23,315 nucleotides of DNA from Bacillota bacterium (GTDB taxonomy: Bacteria; Bacillota; Clostridia; Lachnospirales; Lachnospiraceae), in the NCBI GenBank assembly GCA_023415055.1, contig JAEZLZ010000063.1:1-23315 (forward strand). The letters run 5' to 3'. Below the pieces are notes generated by a model. It did no database searches. It had not been told where the DNA came from and saw only the letters and a list, made by a program, of their open reading frames with translations. This document shows positions 1 through 7,805 of the stretch, in pieces. Positions within the stretch are counted from its first letter, which is position 1. Every line of letters starts with the position of its first letter. The position numbers were made by a program, and so were the translations under genes.

Positions 1-775
1 ACATGGTACGCATCATGATCTTCTTCACATTCATTCCCGCATAGCGTGCAGTATTCACACTTTCACCGACCACGCTGATCTCATAGCCCTGTTTGGTAAA
101 GCGAAGATAGATCAATACTACGATAACGAGAAGTAGTCCGATCAACCAGCCGGCATGGACTCCGAAGAGCTGATCCAGTCTTGCATTTTCAGTAAAGGAT
201 GCAATCTTAGGAAAACCGGAGGATTCCGGATCGCGCCAGGGTCCTTCCGTCAAAAATTTGATTGTATATAACGCAATATAGTTCAACATCAGGGTGAACA
301 GGGTTTCATTCGTGCCAAACTTCGTCTTAAAGTATGCCGGTATTAATCCCCATAAACCTCCGCCAACCATGCCGGCCACGAACATGATAAGTAGCAGCAA
401 CGCATGAGGTAGTTGATCAAAGAACAGAGCAAAATAACTGGCAAAGATACCGCCCATGATAATCTGACCTTCCGCCCCGATATTCCAGAATTTCATCTGA
501 AAGGCCGGAGTGATTCCGAGAGAGGCAATCAGTAAGGGGATCGCAATCTTTATCGTACCTTTGATTGCAAGCTTGCTGCGCCATGCTCCCTGCACGATGG
601 TTCCATATACCTTGAAGGGATTTTGGCCGATCGAAAGAATAAAAAGTCCACCTGCAATGATAGCCAGTATTAGTGCCAGGAAGGTTAGTCCCATGGTCTT
701 AGCGACAGATATCTCTGCTTTTTTCACCACCCTGAGGAGAGGTTCCTTTTTAACCCTCTCTTGTGTATTACTCAT
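1..775 (-). CDS. BMP-type nucleoside ABC transporter permease (YufP/NupP-like), C-terminus cut by window edge
   Basis: Reading from ATG at 775 gives about 258 residues beginning MSNTQERVKKEPLLRVVKKA, open to the window edge, so the C-terminus is missing (about 350 aa is usual for the family). A cytoplasmic N-terminus is followed by several hydrophobic segments and the family hallmark FWNIGAEGQ, which also occurs in RbsC/YufP-like permeases. It would form the membrane channel of an importer of nucleosides or related compounds. Its start overlaps the upstream ATPase gene by 8 bases (ATGAGTAA), which indicates translational coupling in one operon. A second permease (YufQ-like) would be expected just outside the window. 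The family assignment is confident; the substrate is inferred from the operon. Confidence 0.92.
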   Translation of the reverse strand, partial: MSNTQERVKKEPLLRVVKKAEISVAKTMGLTFLALILAIIAGGLFILSIGQNPFKVYGTIVQGAWRSKLAIKGTIKIAIPLLIASLGITPAFQMKFWNIGAEGQIIMGGIFASYFALFFDQLPHALLLLIMFVAGMVGGGLWGLIPAYFKTKFGTNETLFTLMLNYIALYTIKFLTEGPWRDPESSGFPKIASFTENARLDQLFGVHAGWLIGLLLVIVVLIYLRFTKQGYEISVVGESVNTARYAGMNVKKIMMRTM

Positions 776-2282
776 GAGTCTCCTCCTTTCCGCCGAGAGC
801 ATCCGTCATAAGCAGACCCAGCTGTTCCTTCGTGGTTGACTTCGTATCAACGATGCCTGTCACCTTTCCGTGACACAACACCATGATACGATCACAAAGC
901 TCCAGCATAACGTCCAAGTCCTCGCCAATAAACAGGATACCGACACCTTTTTGTTTTTGCTCATTCAGCAGATCATATATGGTGTAGGAGGAATTGATAT
1001 CAAGTCCGCGAACAGCATAAGCTGTGATAATCACATTTGGCTCTGAAGCAATCTCTCGTCCGAGGAGCACCTTTTGCACATTTCCGCCGGAGAGTCTTCT
1101 TACCGGAGTATCCACATTCGGAGTAGCGATATCCAGCTGCTTCACGAGTCGTTTTGCCAGCTCTCTTGCTGCTTTTTTACTGACAAAGGGACCCTTTCCT
1201 TCGTTATATTTCTTTAATAGCATGTTGTCTACCATGCCCATCGAAGCGGCAAGGCCCATTCCGAGGCGATCCTCCGGAATGAAGCTCATGCTGATTCCCA
1301 TCTTTATGATCTCCTTGGGTGACCTTCCGACCAGATTCTCATTATGATACAGGATAGCCCCCTTTTTCACCGGAAGTAATCCCGCGATGGCTTCACACAG
1401 CTCCTTTTGTCCACTGCCTGCAACCCCGGCGACTCCTAATATCTCGCCGCGATTTAGATCAAAGGAAATATCCTTGATCATCTCATAGCCTTGCTCATTG
1501 GTGACCGTAAGGTGATGAAGCTCGAGCAGATTCTCTTTATAATCCGTTACCGGATGATTGATCGAAAGCTCCACCGGCCGGCCGACCATCAGCTCAGTCA
1601 GTTCCTTTGCTGAAGTTTCTGCCGTATTTACTGTTGCCACGCTTTCTCCTTTCCGGAGGATTGTAACTCGGTCACTGATGTCAAGTACCTCATTCAACTT
1701 GTGCGTTATAATAATAACGGCGCAACCTTCCTGCTTCATTCTCCGAAGAATCTCAAAGAGTTTGGTTGTCTCCTGGGGAGTAAGTACCGCCGTCGGTTCA
1801 TCTAAAATCAAAATATCCGCCTTACGGTAAAGCACCTTTAGAATCTCTACAGTCTGCTTCTCGCTTACGGACATCTGGTAAATCTTTTTCTCCGGATCCA
1901 CTTCAAGACCGAACCGTCTTGATATCTCACTAATCTTTTCGGACCTTTTTTTATGTAGGAATATTCCCTTTTCCGTACCGCCCAGAATAATGTTATCTGT
2001 TGCGGATAATGCTTCTACTAACTTAAAATGCTGATGGATCATGCCCACTCCGAGTTTTATGGAGTCCTCCGGTGAATTAATCGTCACGGTATGTCCATTC
2101 ATCATGATCGTACCGCTATCCGGTTTATAGATACCCGAGAGCATGTTCATCAGCGTTGTCTTGCCCGACCCGTTTTCGCCAAGCAGGGCGAGAATCTCGC
2201 CCTGCTTAACGGATAGGTCTATGTTATTATTCGCAACAACCGACCCAAAGGTTTTTGTTATTTTTCTTAGTTCGATTGCCAT
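768..2282 (-). CDS. ABC transporter ATP-binding protein, two nucleotide-binding domains (YufO/NupO-like)
   Basis: This is a double-NBD ATPase of the RbsA/YufO type that would power the adjacent BMP-family importer. NBD1 has Walker A GENGSGKTT, Walker B ILILDEPTAVL and an H-loop IITHK. Its signature is the atypical MSVSEKQ common in this family. NBD2 has a degenerate Walker A (GVAGSGQKE), a good signature LSGGNVQK, and a Walker B region reading VIITAYAVRGLD that lacks the catalytic Asp-Glu pair. A weak second site is normal for these proteins. I place the start at ATG 2282 because AAAGGA lies five to six bases upstream. A GTG at 2306 would add eight residues but has a poorer ribosome site. It lies 47 bases after the BMP lipoprotein and overlaps the permease start. 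Confidence 0.94.
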   Translation of the reverse strand: MAIELRKITKTFGSVVANNNIDLSVKQGEILALLGENGSGKTTLMNMLSGIYKPDSGTIMMNGHTVTINSPEDSIKLGVGMIHQHFKLVEALSATDNIILGGTEKGIFLHKKRSEKISEISRRFGLEVDPEKKIYQMSVSEKQTVEILKVLYRKADILILDEPTAVLTPQETTKLFEILRRMKQEGCAVIIITHKLNEVLDISDRVTILRKGESVATVNTAETSAKELTELMVGRPVELSINHPVTDYKENLLELHHLTVTNEQGYEMIKDISFDLNRGEILGVAGVAGSGQKELCEAIAGLLPVKKGAILYHNENLVGRSPKEIIKMGISMSFIPEDRLGMGLAASMGMVDNMLLKKYNEGKGPFVSKKAARELAKRLVKQLDIATPNVDTPVRRLSGGNVQKVLLGREIASEPNVIITAYAVRGLDINSSYTIYDLLNEQKQKGVGILFIGEDLDVMLELCDRIMVLCHGKVTGIVDTKSTTKEQLGLLMTDALGGKEETHE

Positions 2283-2329
2283 TGTTTCCTTTTTCTTATT
2301 CTCCACAATGTCACCAGCCTAATTTTATA

Positions 2330-3517
2330 TTATTTTACTTCCACGGTCTTATAGTACCAGTTCATAGCACCGGTAATGTCTGCATCCGAGATGAATTCTC
2401 CTGCTTTACATACCTGATTACCCTGATTGTCATATAACTCACCTTCAAAGATCTTGTATCCACCGATAATTTTCTGCTTAGCAGCATCAATTGCTTCCTG
2501 TGTACCCTCTGCACAATTTGCACTGAGAGGTGAGATATCTACAAGACCGTCATCCATACCACCGAAATAATTCTCATTAGTCCAAGTTCCCTCTAGAACT
2601 GCTTTTGCAGCCTTGGTGTAATATACACCCCAATTCCAGATAGGAGCTGTTAAGTGAGCATTTGGAGCATCCTTGGTCATATCAGAATTGTAACCGCAGC
2701 CCCATACTCCTCTGTTCTGAGCTGCCATCTGAGGAGCAGTGGTATCTGCATGCTGTCCGATAACGTCACAACCCATATCCAGTAATGCTTCCGCAGCCTG
2801 TCCCTCTAAGGTAGGGTCAAACCAGGTATTGGTTACCTTAACATAAACCTTGGCATCCGGATTCACAGATTCAACACCCATCGCGAATGCGTTGATACCA
2901 CCTGTAACCTCGGAGTTCTCAACACCCATTGCTGCTACATAACCGATCATATCGGATTGTGTCTTCATGCCTGCTGCAATACCTGCAAGATAACGAGCCT
3001 GATAGATACGGCCAAAGTAGTTATTGAAGTTCGTTTCATTGCTCTTATAACCGGAACCATGGGAGAATACTACATCAGGATACTCTCCTGCCATCTGCTC
3101 CATGGTATCCATATAACCCCAGCTTGTACCAAAGATGATGTCTGCACCTTCCTCGATACACTCTTCGATTGCAGTTCTGATTGCTACTGCATCCGTGTCG
3201 TTTACATTGTTTTTGCGGATCACCTGCTCATCGGAAAGGCCAAGTGCAGCCTGCATTGCTACGATACCCTGATCATGAGCAAAGGTATAGCCAGCACCGT
3301 CAGCGGGATCACCAATATGTATTACACCAACCTTAAAGTCTTCCATCACAATACCCTTGGTTGTCTGTTCTGCTGTTTGCGCAGGAGCCTCAGTTGCAGT
3401 TGCCTCGGTTGTTGCAGGCTCGGTTGCTGCAGTATCTGTACTTGCCTTTGAACCGCAGGCAGCGAAGGATAACACCATGGTTGCTGCTACGATAACGGAT
3501 AATAATTTCTTAAACAT
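2330..3517 (-). CDS. BMP/PnrA-family substrate-binding lipoprotein
   Basis: The 395-residue product has a lipoprotein signal peptide (MFKKLLSVIVAATMVLSFAAC, lipid-anchored Cys21) and a Thr/Ala/Glu-rich linker to about residue 55. The binding domain that follows has features of the Bmp/PnrA family: VGVIHIGDPADGAGYT near its start, a central IGYVAAMG, and GVYYTKAAKAVLEGTW near the end. Characterised members (Treponema PnrA, the B. subtilis YufN system) bind purine or other nucleosides outside the membrane and deliver them to the permease. An AGGAGG ribosome site precedes the ATG. It follows xpt by 78 bases and precedes the ATPase, so the operon order is xpt, receptor, ATPase, permease. A purine nucleoside substrate is inferred from the family and from xpt. 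Confidence 0.95.
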   Translation of the reverse strand: MFKKLLSVIVAATMVLSFAACGSKASTDTAATEPATTEATATEAPAQTAEQTTKGIVMEDFKVGVIHIGDPADGAGYTFAHDQGIVAMQAALGLSDEQVIRKNNVNDTDAVAIRTAIEECIEEGADIIFGTSWGYMDTMEQMAGEYPDVVFSHGSGYKSNETNFNNYFGRIYQARYLAGIAAGMKTQSDMIGYVAAMGVENSEVTGGINAFAMGVESVNPDAKVYVKVTNTWFDPTLEGQAAEALLDMGCDVIGQHADTTAPQMAAQNRGVWGCGYNSDMTKDAPNAHLTAPIWNWGVYYTKAAKAVLEGTWTNENYFGGMDDGLVDISPLSANCAEGTQEAIDAAKQKIIGGYKIFEGELYDNQGNQVCKAGEFISDADITGAMNWYYKTVEVK

Positions 3518-3576
3518 CTTTCTTCCTCCTAGTAATGTGAACTGTTCCTCTTAATCACTTATTTCTGTTTATAATT

Positions 3577-3596
3577 ACCGAAGTTGCAGCTTCGGT
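3577..3596 (-). terminator. Hairpin between xpt and the BMP lipoprotein gene
   Basis: Stem ACCGAAG (3577-3583) pairs with CTTCGGT (3590-3596) across a six-base loop and touches the xpt stop codon at 3596-3598. No clear U-run follows on the minus strand, so it more likely acts as a leaky terminator or an mRNA-processing or stability element than as a full stop. This fits a higher receptor-transcript level or differential expression inside the operon. Confidence 0.4.
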
Positions 3597-4171
3597 TAAT
3601 CACGAAATAGAATTCCTGAATCCTCACTCATTGCTTCAATAATTGCTAAAGATTCCACTCTGACACCACTTTCCCGTACCAGCTTTCCACCCTCCTGAAA
3701 GCCTTTCTCAATTACAATTCCGGCACCCACGAGTGTTGCCTTGGCATCCTTGATCAAGTTGATCAAGCCGATTAATGCAGCGCCATTTGCAAGAAAATCA
3801 TCAATGATAAGTACCTTGTCCTCCGGTTTTAAAAAATCCTTCGATACGATAATGTCATATACTCGTCCATGGGTAAAGGATTCTACTTTACTGGTATATA
3901 CATCCCCTGCGATATTCTTCGTTTGGTTCTTCTTTGCAAATACGACCGGAACATTAAAATATTGTGCCGCAATACAGGCAATTCCAATACCGGAAGCCTC
4001 TATCGTAAGAATTTTTGTCACTGTCTGATCAGCATACCTTCTTTTGAATTCTTTGCCGATCTCTCCGAATAATTCGATGTCAAGCTGGTGATTTAAGAAG
4101 CTGTCCACCTTGAGTACATTTCCGGAACGTACTTTTCCATCCCTTAAAATTCTTTCTTTTAATAACTGCAT
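3596..4171 (-). CDS. xpt: Xanthine phosphoribosyltransferase
   Basis: At 191 residues this matches the usual Xpt length. The enzyme joins xanthine to PRPP to give XMP in the cytoplasm, a purine salvage step. The PRPP-binding motif VLIIDDFLANGAAL is at residues 120-133. The N-terminal MQLLKERILRDGKV and the segment SFLNHQLD are characteristic of Xpt rather than Apt. The ATG at 4171 has AGGAAGAGG upstream. It is the first gene of a minus-strand operon with the BMP-type importer, so salvage and uptake would be co-expressed. It is divergent from the flavin amine oxidase across a gap of 206 bases. The identification is confident; adenine phosphoribosyltransferase is a less likely alternative. Confidence 0.95.
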   Translation of the reverse strand: MQLLKERILRDGKVRSGNVLKVDSFLNHQLDIELFGEIGKEFKRRYADQTVTKILTIEASGIGIACIAAQYFNVPVVFAKKNQTKNIAGDVYTSKVESFTHGRVYDIIVSKDFLKPEDKVLIIDDFLANGAALIGLINLIKDAKATLVGAGIVIEKGFQEGGKLVRESGVRVESLAIIEAMSEDSGILFRD

Positions 4172-4313
4172 TTGATTACCTCTTCCTATATAAATGTTAA
4201 GGAATAACTGATACCTTAATACCTTTTTATCTTATCTTGTCTCCGTCCATTTTTCAATTTAGCAAAATTAATAAGTAACATTACTTATATTAATATAAAC
4301 AACCTCCCTTCAA
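4172..4313 (-). promoter_or_regulatory. Promoter and leader of the xpt-importer operon
   Basis: On the minus strand TTGAAG (4308-4313) is followed after about 18 bases by TATAAG (4284-4289), a plausible sigma-A promoter. The leader would be about 100 bases. It contains an inverted repeat TTAAGG/CCTTAA (4197-4202 with 4214-4219) close to the ribosome site. I looked for the conserved core of the classical purine riboswitch (a CTACC-type loop and a TTGACTA-like end) and did not find it. Control is therefore by some other means or by elements I cannot recognise. Confidence 0.35.
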
Positions 4314-4347
4314 GAATGTCATCCGTATTATTGCCATATACTACTAT

Positions 4348-4373
4348 TATAATCACCATTCATTTAGCGGAGG
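4348..4373 (+). promoter_or_regulatory. -10 element and ribosome site of the flavin amine oxidase gene
   Basis: A perfect TATAAT at 4348-4353 lies just before the gene, but no good -35 box is present at 16-18 bases. GGAGG at 4369-4373 sits four bases before the ATG at 4378 and fixes that start. The short distance from -10 to GGAGG implies a leader of under 20 bases. Confidence 0.35.
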
Positions 4374-4377
4374 CAGG

Positions 4378-6111
4378 ATGAACACTCCATTAAACCAGGT
4401 GCCAAATCCAACGAAAGAGGAACGTCATGAAATGCTTCGAAATACACTTGCGGATGTGGGCAGACCCGAGGATTATGAGTTTATCCTAAAGTACTTAAGC
4501 CCACCGTCAGAAATTACCGATTTTGCAGCCCCGGGCGAACTACGTAATATGAAAATCGGCATCCTAGGAGGAGGACTTGCCGGAATGAGCGCCGCTTTTG
4601 AGCTGCGTAAGCTGGGTGCTGATATCACAATATTGGAAGCCTCAAGGGATAGAATCGGTGTTCGGGTCTATACCTATTACTTTGATCAGAAACGAAGTAA
4701 CTACGGAGAATTCGGTGCCATGCGTATTCCGGTCTCCCATGAAACCAGCTGGCATTATATCGATCTGTTCCATTTAGATACCTTGTCCTTAACGACACTG
4801 AGGCGTAATAATTTTCTATACGCACACAATACACGTCTAAGAACTACTGATTCAATCGAACAATACCTGTATCCGAAATACGATTTAACCCCGGAGGAAC
4901 GGAACACCCCTTGGAATGAGCTGCTCGATTATGCGATTGTATCACGTTTTCGTGTTCTGCAGCCTCAGATCCGTTCTGAACTCCTTCAGATTCTACCCGA
5001 CTATTCACCGGAATTCATCCCATTAATGACGATGAGTCTTCGTCAGAATTTTGAAGATTTAGGTTTAAGTCAGGGAGCGATTCAGCTGATCTCCTCAGCG
5101 GACCCCACATCCGGCGCTTTATTACATATCAGCTATGATGAAATTGCACATGAGGAATATAGCTTAGATTATAGGAATACTTATCGAATCCAAGGCGGGA
5201 ACACAAAACTCGCGCAGGCATTTTACCAAAGCTTTCAAAGCGACTATCCTCCCGAATATTCCGGAATCTCTCCCGAGCTTATCGGAACAGTTAATTATAA
5301 ATCTGGAAATCTCGTAACCGGAATCTATCGATCCGATTACCGCAATAAGATAATCGTTAAGTTTACCGGCAGTGAAGAGGGGAATGACGCAGCCGATATC
5401 TTTGATTACGTTATCTGTGCATTACCCTTATCCGCTTTGCGGGAAATTGAGATTAAACCTTTATTCGCAAATCAAAAGACACAAGCCATTCTGGAGTTGA
5501 ATTATATCGATGCTTTGAAATCCCTCTTCCTCTGCGATCGGCGCTTTTGGGAGCGTGACACGGACTATGGCGGTATGTTTGGCGGAATTTCCTTTACCGA
5601 TCTTCCGATTCAATCAATTATCTATCCGAGTGATCACAACCAGTGTGCTTCGATCTCAGCTGCAAGTTCAAACGGGAGTAACCCATCCGGGCGCATTCCT
5701 TTCTGCTCTTATGAGAACCCCGGCGTACTCGTTGCTTCCTATAATCTGGAACAGAATTCGGTTAGACTGGGAGGTATGAACCCCCAACAGCGATATGAGG
5801 TTATCCGACAGAATGTTGAGGAGGTCCACGGTCTTCCCAGAGGTTTTCTAGATCCCATTGTAAAACAGGTTAAAACAGTTCACTGGAATAATGAGCCTTT
5901 TCATCGGGGTGCCTTAGCCTATACCCTTCCTAATCAGAAGAGATTATTCTCCTATGAGTTGTTGCAGCCGGAGTACAACGGAAGGCTCTTTCTGGCAGGA
6001 GAGCACGCTTCTGCAAAGCATGGATGGATGCAGGGGGCACTATATTCTGGAAAATCGGCTGCCAACCGACTTGCCGGGCTTTTTCACAATGACTATACCG
6101 GAATATTCTAG
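4378..6111 (+). CDS. Flavin amine oxidase / L-amino-acid oxidase-like flavoprotein
   Basis: The 577-residue product has an N-terminal helical extension of about 55 residues, then a dinucleotide-binding fold GILGGGLAGMSAAFELR (Gly64, 66, 69) ending in Glu87 of ILEAS, which binds FAD ribose. GEFGAMRIP (about 111-118) is the amine/L-amino-acid oxidase substrate-side motif. Near the C-terminus, LFLAGEHAS and GWMQGALYSG form the second FAD contact. Family members deaminate amines or amino acids with O2 as acceptor, giving H2O2 and NH3; the substrate here is unknown. One oddity is that the usual RxGGR motif reads RIGVR, with Val95 in place of Gly. No signal peptide is visible, so it is probably cytoplasmic. 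It is transcribed alone, ending in a strong hairpin at 6151-6217. An oxygen-using enzyme in a presumed anaerobe suggests a peroxide-related or non-oxidase role. Confidence 0.88.
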   Translation: MNTPLNQVPNPTKEERHEMLRNTLADVGRPEDYEFILKYLSPPSEITDFAAPGELRNMKIGILGGGLAGMSAAFELRKLGADITILEASRDRIGVRVYTYYFDQKRSNYGEFGAMRIPVSHETSWHYIDLFHLDTLSLTTLRRNNFLYAHNTRLRTTDSIEQYLYPKYDLTPEERNTPWNELLDYAIVSRFRVLQPQIRSELLQILPDYSPEFIPLMTMSLRQNFEDLGLSQGAIQLISSADPTSGALLHISYDEIAHEEYSLDYRNTYRIQGGNTKLAQAFYQSFQSDYPPEYSGISPELIGTVNYKSGNLVTGIYRSDYRNKIIVKFTGSEEGNDAADIFDYVICALPLSALREIEIKPLFANQKTQAILELNYIDALKSLFLCDRRFWERDTDYGGMFGGISFTDLPIQSIIYPSDHNQCASISAASSNGSNPSGRIPFCSYENPGVLVASYNLEQNSVRLGGMNPQQRYEVIRQNVEEVHGLPRGFLDPIVKQVKTVHWNNEPFHRGALAYTLPNQKRLFSYELLQPEYNGRLFLAGEHASAKHGWMQGALYSGKSAANRLAGLFHNDYTGIF

Positions 6112-6150
6112 TCACAAACAGTAAGCTCAAGCGTTTTCTGTTAAGCATAT

Positions 6151-6217
6151 ATAAAGAAGAAGGCAGGTGCCTCCGGCGTAGTTTGCGCCGATTGTACTTG
6201 CCCTCTTCTTTATTTTT
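6151..6217. terminator. Bidirectional terminator between convergent genes
   Basis: A long stem pairs ATAAAGAAGAAGGCAGGTGC (from 6151) with its near-complement ending at 6213, with a few G-U pairs. An inner stem CGGCG/CGCCG closes the top. On the plus strand a T-run follows at once (6213-6217); on the minus strand an A/T-rich TTTATATAT follows. It can end both the oxidase transcript and the ferritin-like transcript, whose stop codon is at 6219-6221. Confidence 0.8.
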
Positions 6218-6218
6218 A

Positions 6219-6728
6219 TTAAGTAAGCTCATTATATTTTTGCTTATCTAACGAAAGCAACAGCTTTGTTAAATGTTCTGCGTGTTCTTTTTCTGCTGTA
6301 ACCACATTATGGAAGGTGTCCTTCATGTCCTGAAAAGGCATCTCTAAGATCAGCTGCTCATAGAGCACGACAGCTTCAAATTCTCCTTTGATATCAGATC
6401 GGATATTGCCAAGTATCAGATTTTTGCTATAATCCGGCTGGTATGACTGCATCGGAGACGGTTGAAAGGTATCATCTTTATGAAATAGATATTTTTGATA
6501 CTGTGTCGGATCATATTTGCGAAGCAGAGTAAGGAACATTCCGTAATGATCCTTCTCATCCTGAATAATGTGATTCCAGACCTCATTGACTTCCGTCATA
6601 TCGGAGTTTGCAATATGCTCCTCATATTGATTAATTGCAACTACTTCTGCAATCAGTGCCTCCCTGATCTTGTTCGTAAAGTAAACTGCCACACCCTGAG
6701 GTTGACCATCCGGTTTTGTATAGCTCAC
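6219..6728 (-). CDS. Ferritin-like diiron protein with two repeated helix-pair motifs
   Basis: The 169-residue cytoplasmic protein appears to be a four-helix bundle. Two copies of the ferritin/rubrerythrin ligand pattern are visible. Glu28 and Tyr35 (AEVVAINQYEEH) are followed by Glu58-x-x-His61 (DEKDH). Glu116 and Tyr123 (GEFEAVVLYEQ) are followed by Glu146-x-x-His149 (AEKEH). This is the E, ExxH, E, ExxH ligand set of a non-haem diiron site, as in rubrerythrin-type and bacterioferritin-like proteins. There is no C-terminal rubredoxin CxxC domain. The start is GTG at 6728, with GGAGG seven bases upstream. Likely roles are iron handling or peroxide/oxygen protection, but the function is not established from sequence. 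It is transcribed convergently with the oxidase. Confidence 0.8.
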   Translation of the reverse strand: MSYTKPDGQPQGVAVYFTNKIREALIAEVVAINQYEEHIANSDMTEVNEVWNHIIQDEKDHYGMFLTLLRKYDPTQYQKYLFHKDDTFQPSPMQSYQPDYSKNLILGNIRSDIKGEFEAVVLYEQLILEMPFQDMKDTFHNVVTAEKEHAEHLTKLLLSLDKQKYNELT

Positions 6729-6866
6729 GTAAATACCTCCATTAAATAGATGAACCTATAACAGACATATTCACGGATCATGCTTTCTATGACACTCCTA
6801 AATAGGTAAAGGTGTAATCAACTTCATTCTTATTGCATAATTGCAGCTTGAGATAATGCATCTTGA

Positions 6867-7652
6867 CTAATAACGCTGCATCTTGTCCAACCGCTCATGA
6901 AGACGGGTTAATCTTAGCAGATCCTCATCCCTATACATCGGTCGTCCTGACGTATAGTATTCAACCGTACCATGATTATTCTCTATGAGATTTTGCTCTG
7001 TCAGTATCTTCTTTAAATAATTTACCGTTCCTACACTGCCATCCATGAAGGCAGTCTCCCTGGGAAAGATTTTACGATACGTATCCTTAAAATAATTAAA
7101 ATGGGTACATCCGAGAATCAGGGCGGAATAATTCTCGAGCCGGTATGGAGCAAATTCCTTTCTTAGATATTGTTCCACCTTTTCTGTCTCGAAAACTCCT
7201 GCCTCAGCAAATTGAACCAGCCCCGGTGTAGCGACGAGATCCACCAGGTGCTCATCATCAACCAATTCGATCAGATTACGAAGCTTTTCTTCCCGAACCG
7301 TCGCCGGTGTTGCTATTACCATGACTCTTTTCCCGTTATTCCTTGCCATAGCCGGCTTCACGGCGGGTTCCATTCCTAGAATAGGGAGTGTATATTTATG
7401 GCGGACGTATTCCGCCCCTATGCTCGTTGCTGTATTACAGGCGATTACTATCGCCTTTACTCCCTTACCGACCAGAAAATCCACGGCATGATCAACATAG
7501 CCTATGATCTGTTCTCTCTCCTTGGTACCATAAGGAACATTATCCGTATCCGCATAATAGATATAATCCTCCTTCGGCAATGTGATTAATGCCTGATGGA
7601 GAACGGAAAGTCCACCGATACCAGAATCAAAAATTCCAATTTTCAATTTCAA
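6867..7652 (-). CDS. murI: Glutamate racemase
   Basis: The 261-residue enzyme interconverts L- and D-glutamate for peptidoglycan synthesis in the cytoplasm. It has the N-terminal GIFDSGIGGLSVL and two catalytic cysteines, Cys72 in ACNTATS and Cys182 in LGCTHF. The length is typical. The start is TTG, with GGAAGGAAG just upstream. A second in-frame TTG two codons later (7646) would give the usual MKIGIFDSG N-terminus and better spacing, so the true start may be six bases inside the given coordinate. It lies 153 bases downstream of the AraC-GH39 gene on the same strand, separated by a possible terminator, and 138 bases upstream of the ferritin-like gene. Confidence 0.96.
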   Translation of the reverse strand: MKLKIGIFDSGIGGLSVLHQALITLPKEDYIYYADTDNVPYGTKEREQIIGYVDHAVDFLVGKGVKAIVIACNTATSIGAEYVRHKYTLPILGMEPAVKPAMARNNGKRVMVIATPATVREEKLRNLIELVDDEHLVDLVATPGLVQFAEAGVFETEKVEQYLRKEFAPYRLENYSALILGCTHFNYFKDTYRKIFPRETAFMDGSVGTVNYLKKILTEQNLIENNHGTVEYYTSGRPMYRDEDLLRLTRLHERLDKMQRY

Positions 7653-7722
7653 TACTTCCTTCCGATTATATTAGCGAAGAAGCTTATCATGTTTCACCTA
7701 ATTCATATTAATACGAAATCTT

Positions 7723-7756
7723 AAAAAAGCAAAGCATTATTTACCCAGCTCCCTGC
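7723..7756 (-). terminator. Possible terminator after the AraC-GH39 gene
   Basis: On the minus strand GCAGGGAGC (7756-7748) can pair with GCTTTGC (7735-7729), with one G-U pair and a two-base bulge. It is followed directly by six Ts (7728-7723). The stem is imperfect, but the T-run and its place 50 bases after the stop codon suit an intrinsic terminator that separates this regulator from murI. Confidence 0.45.
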
Positions 7757-7805
7757 CATTTTTAATGGTAACCTCTCTGACGAAATCGTGATCCCTTTTT
7801 CTGAT

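Noticed and set aside
1015..1060. Missing Walker B acid residues in the second half of the ABC ATPase as evidence of a broken gene
   Set aside because: Degenerate second nucleotide sites are usual in RbsA/YufO-type ATPases, and the frame is intact.
2957..3451. 164-codon plus-strand frame opposite the BMP lipoprotein gene
   Set aside because: It is antisense to a well-supported lipoprotein; its Cys-rich translation mirrors the Ala/Thr codons of the linker on the other strand.
4172..4377. Classical purine riboswitch before xpt
   Set aside because: The conserved loop and junction sequences could not be found on either strand of the gap.
6858..6895. Direct repeat GCATCTTG at the end of murI
   Set aside because: Only eight bases, two copies, one of them inside the coding region; likely chance.
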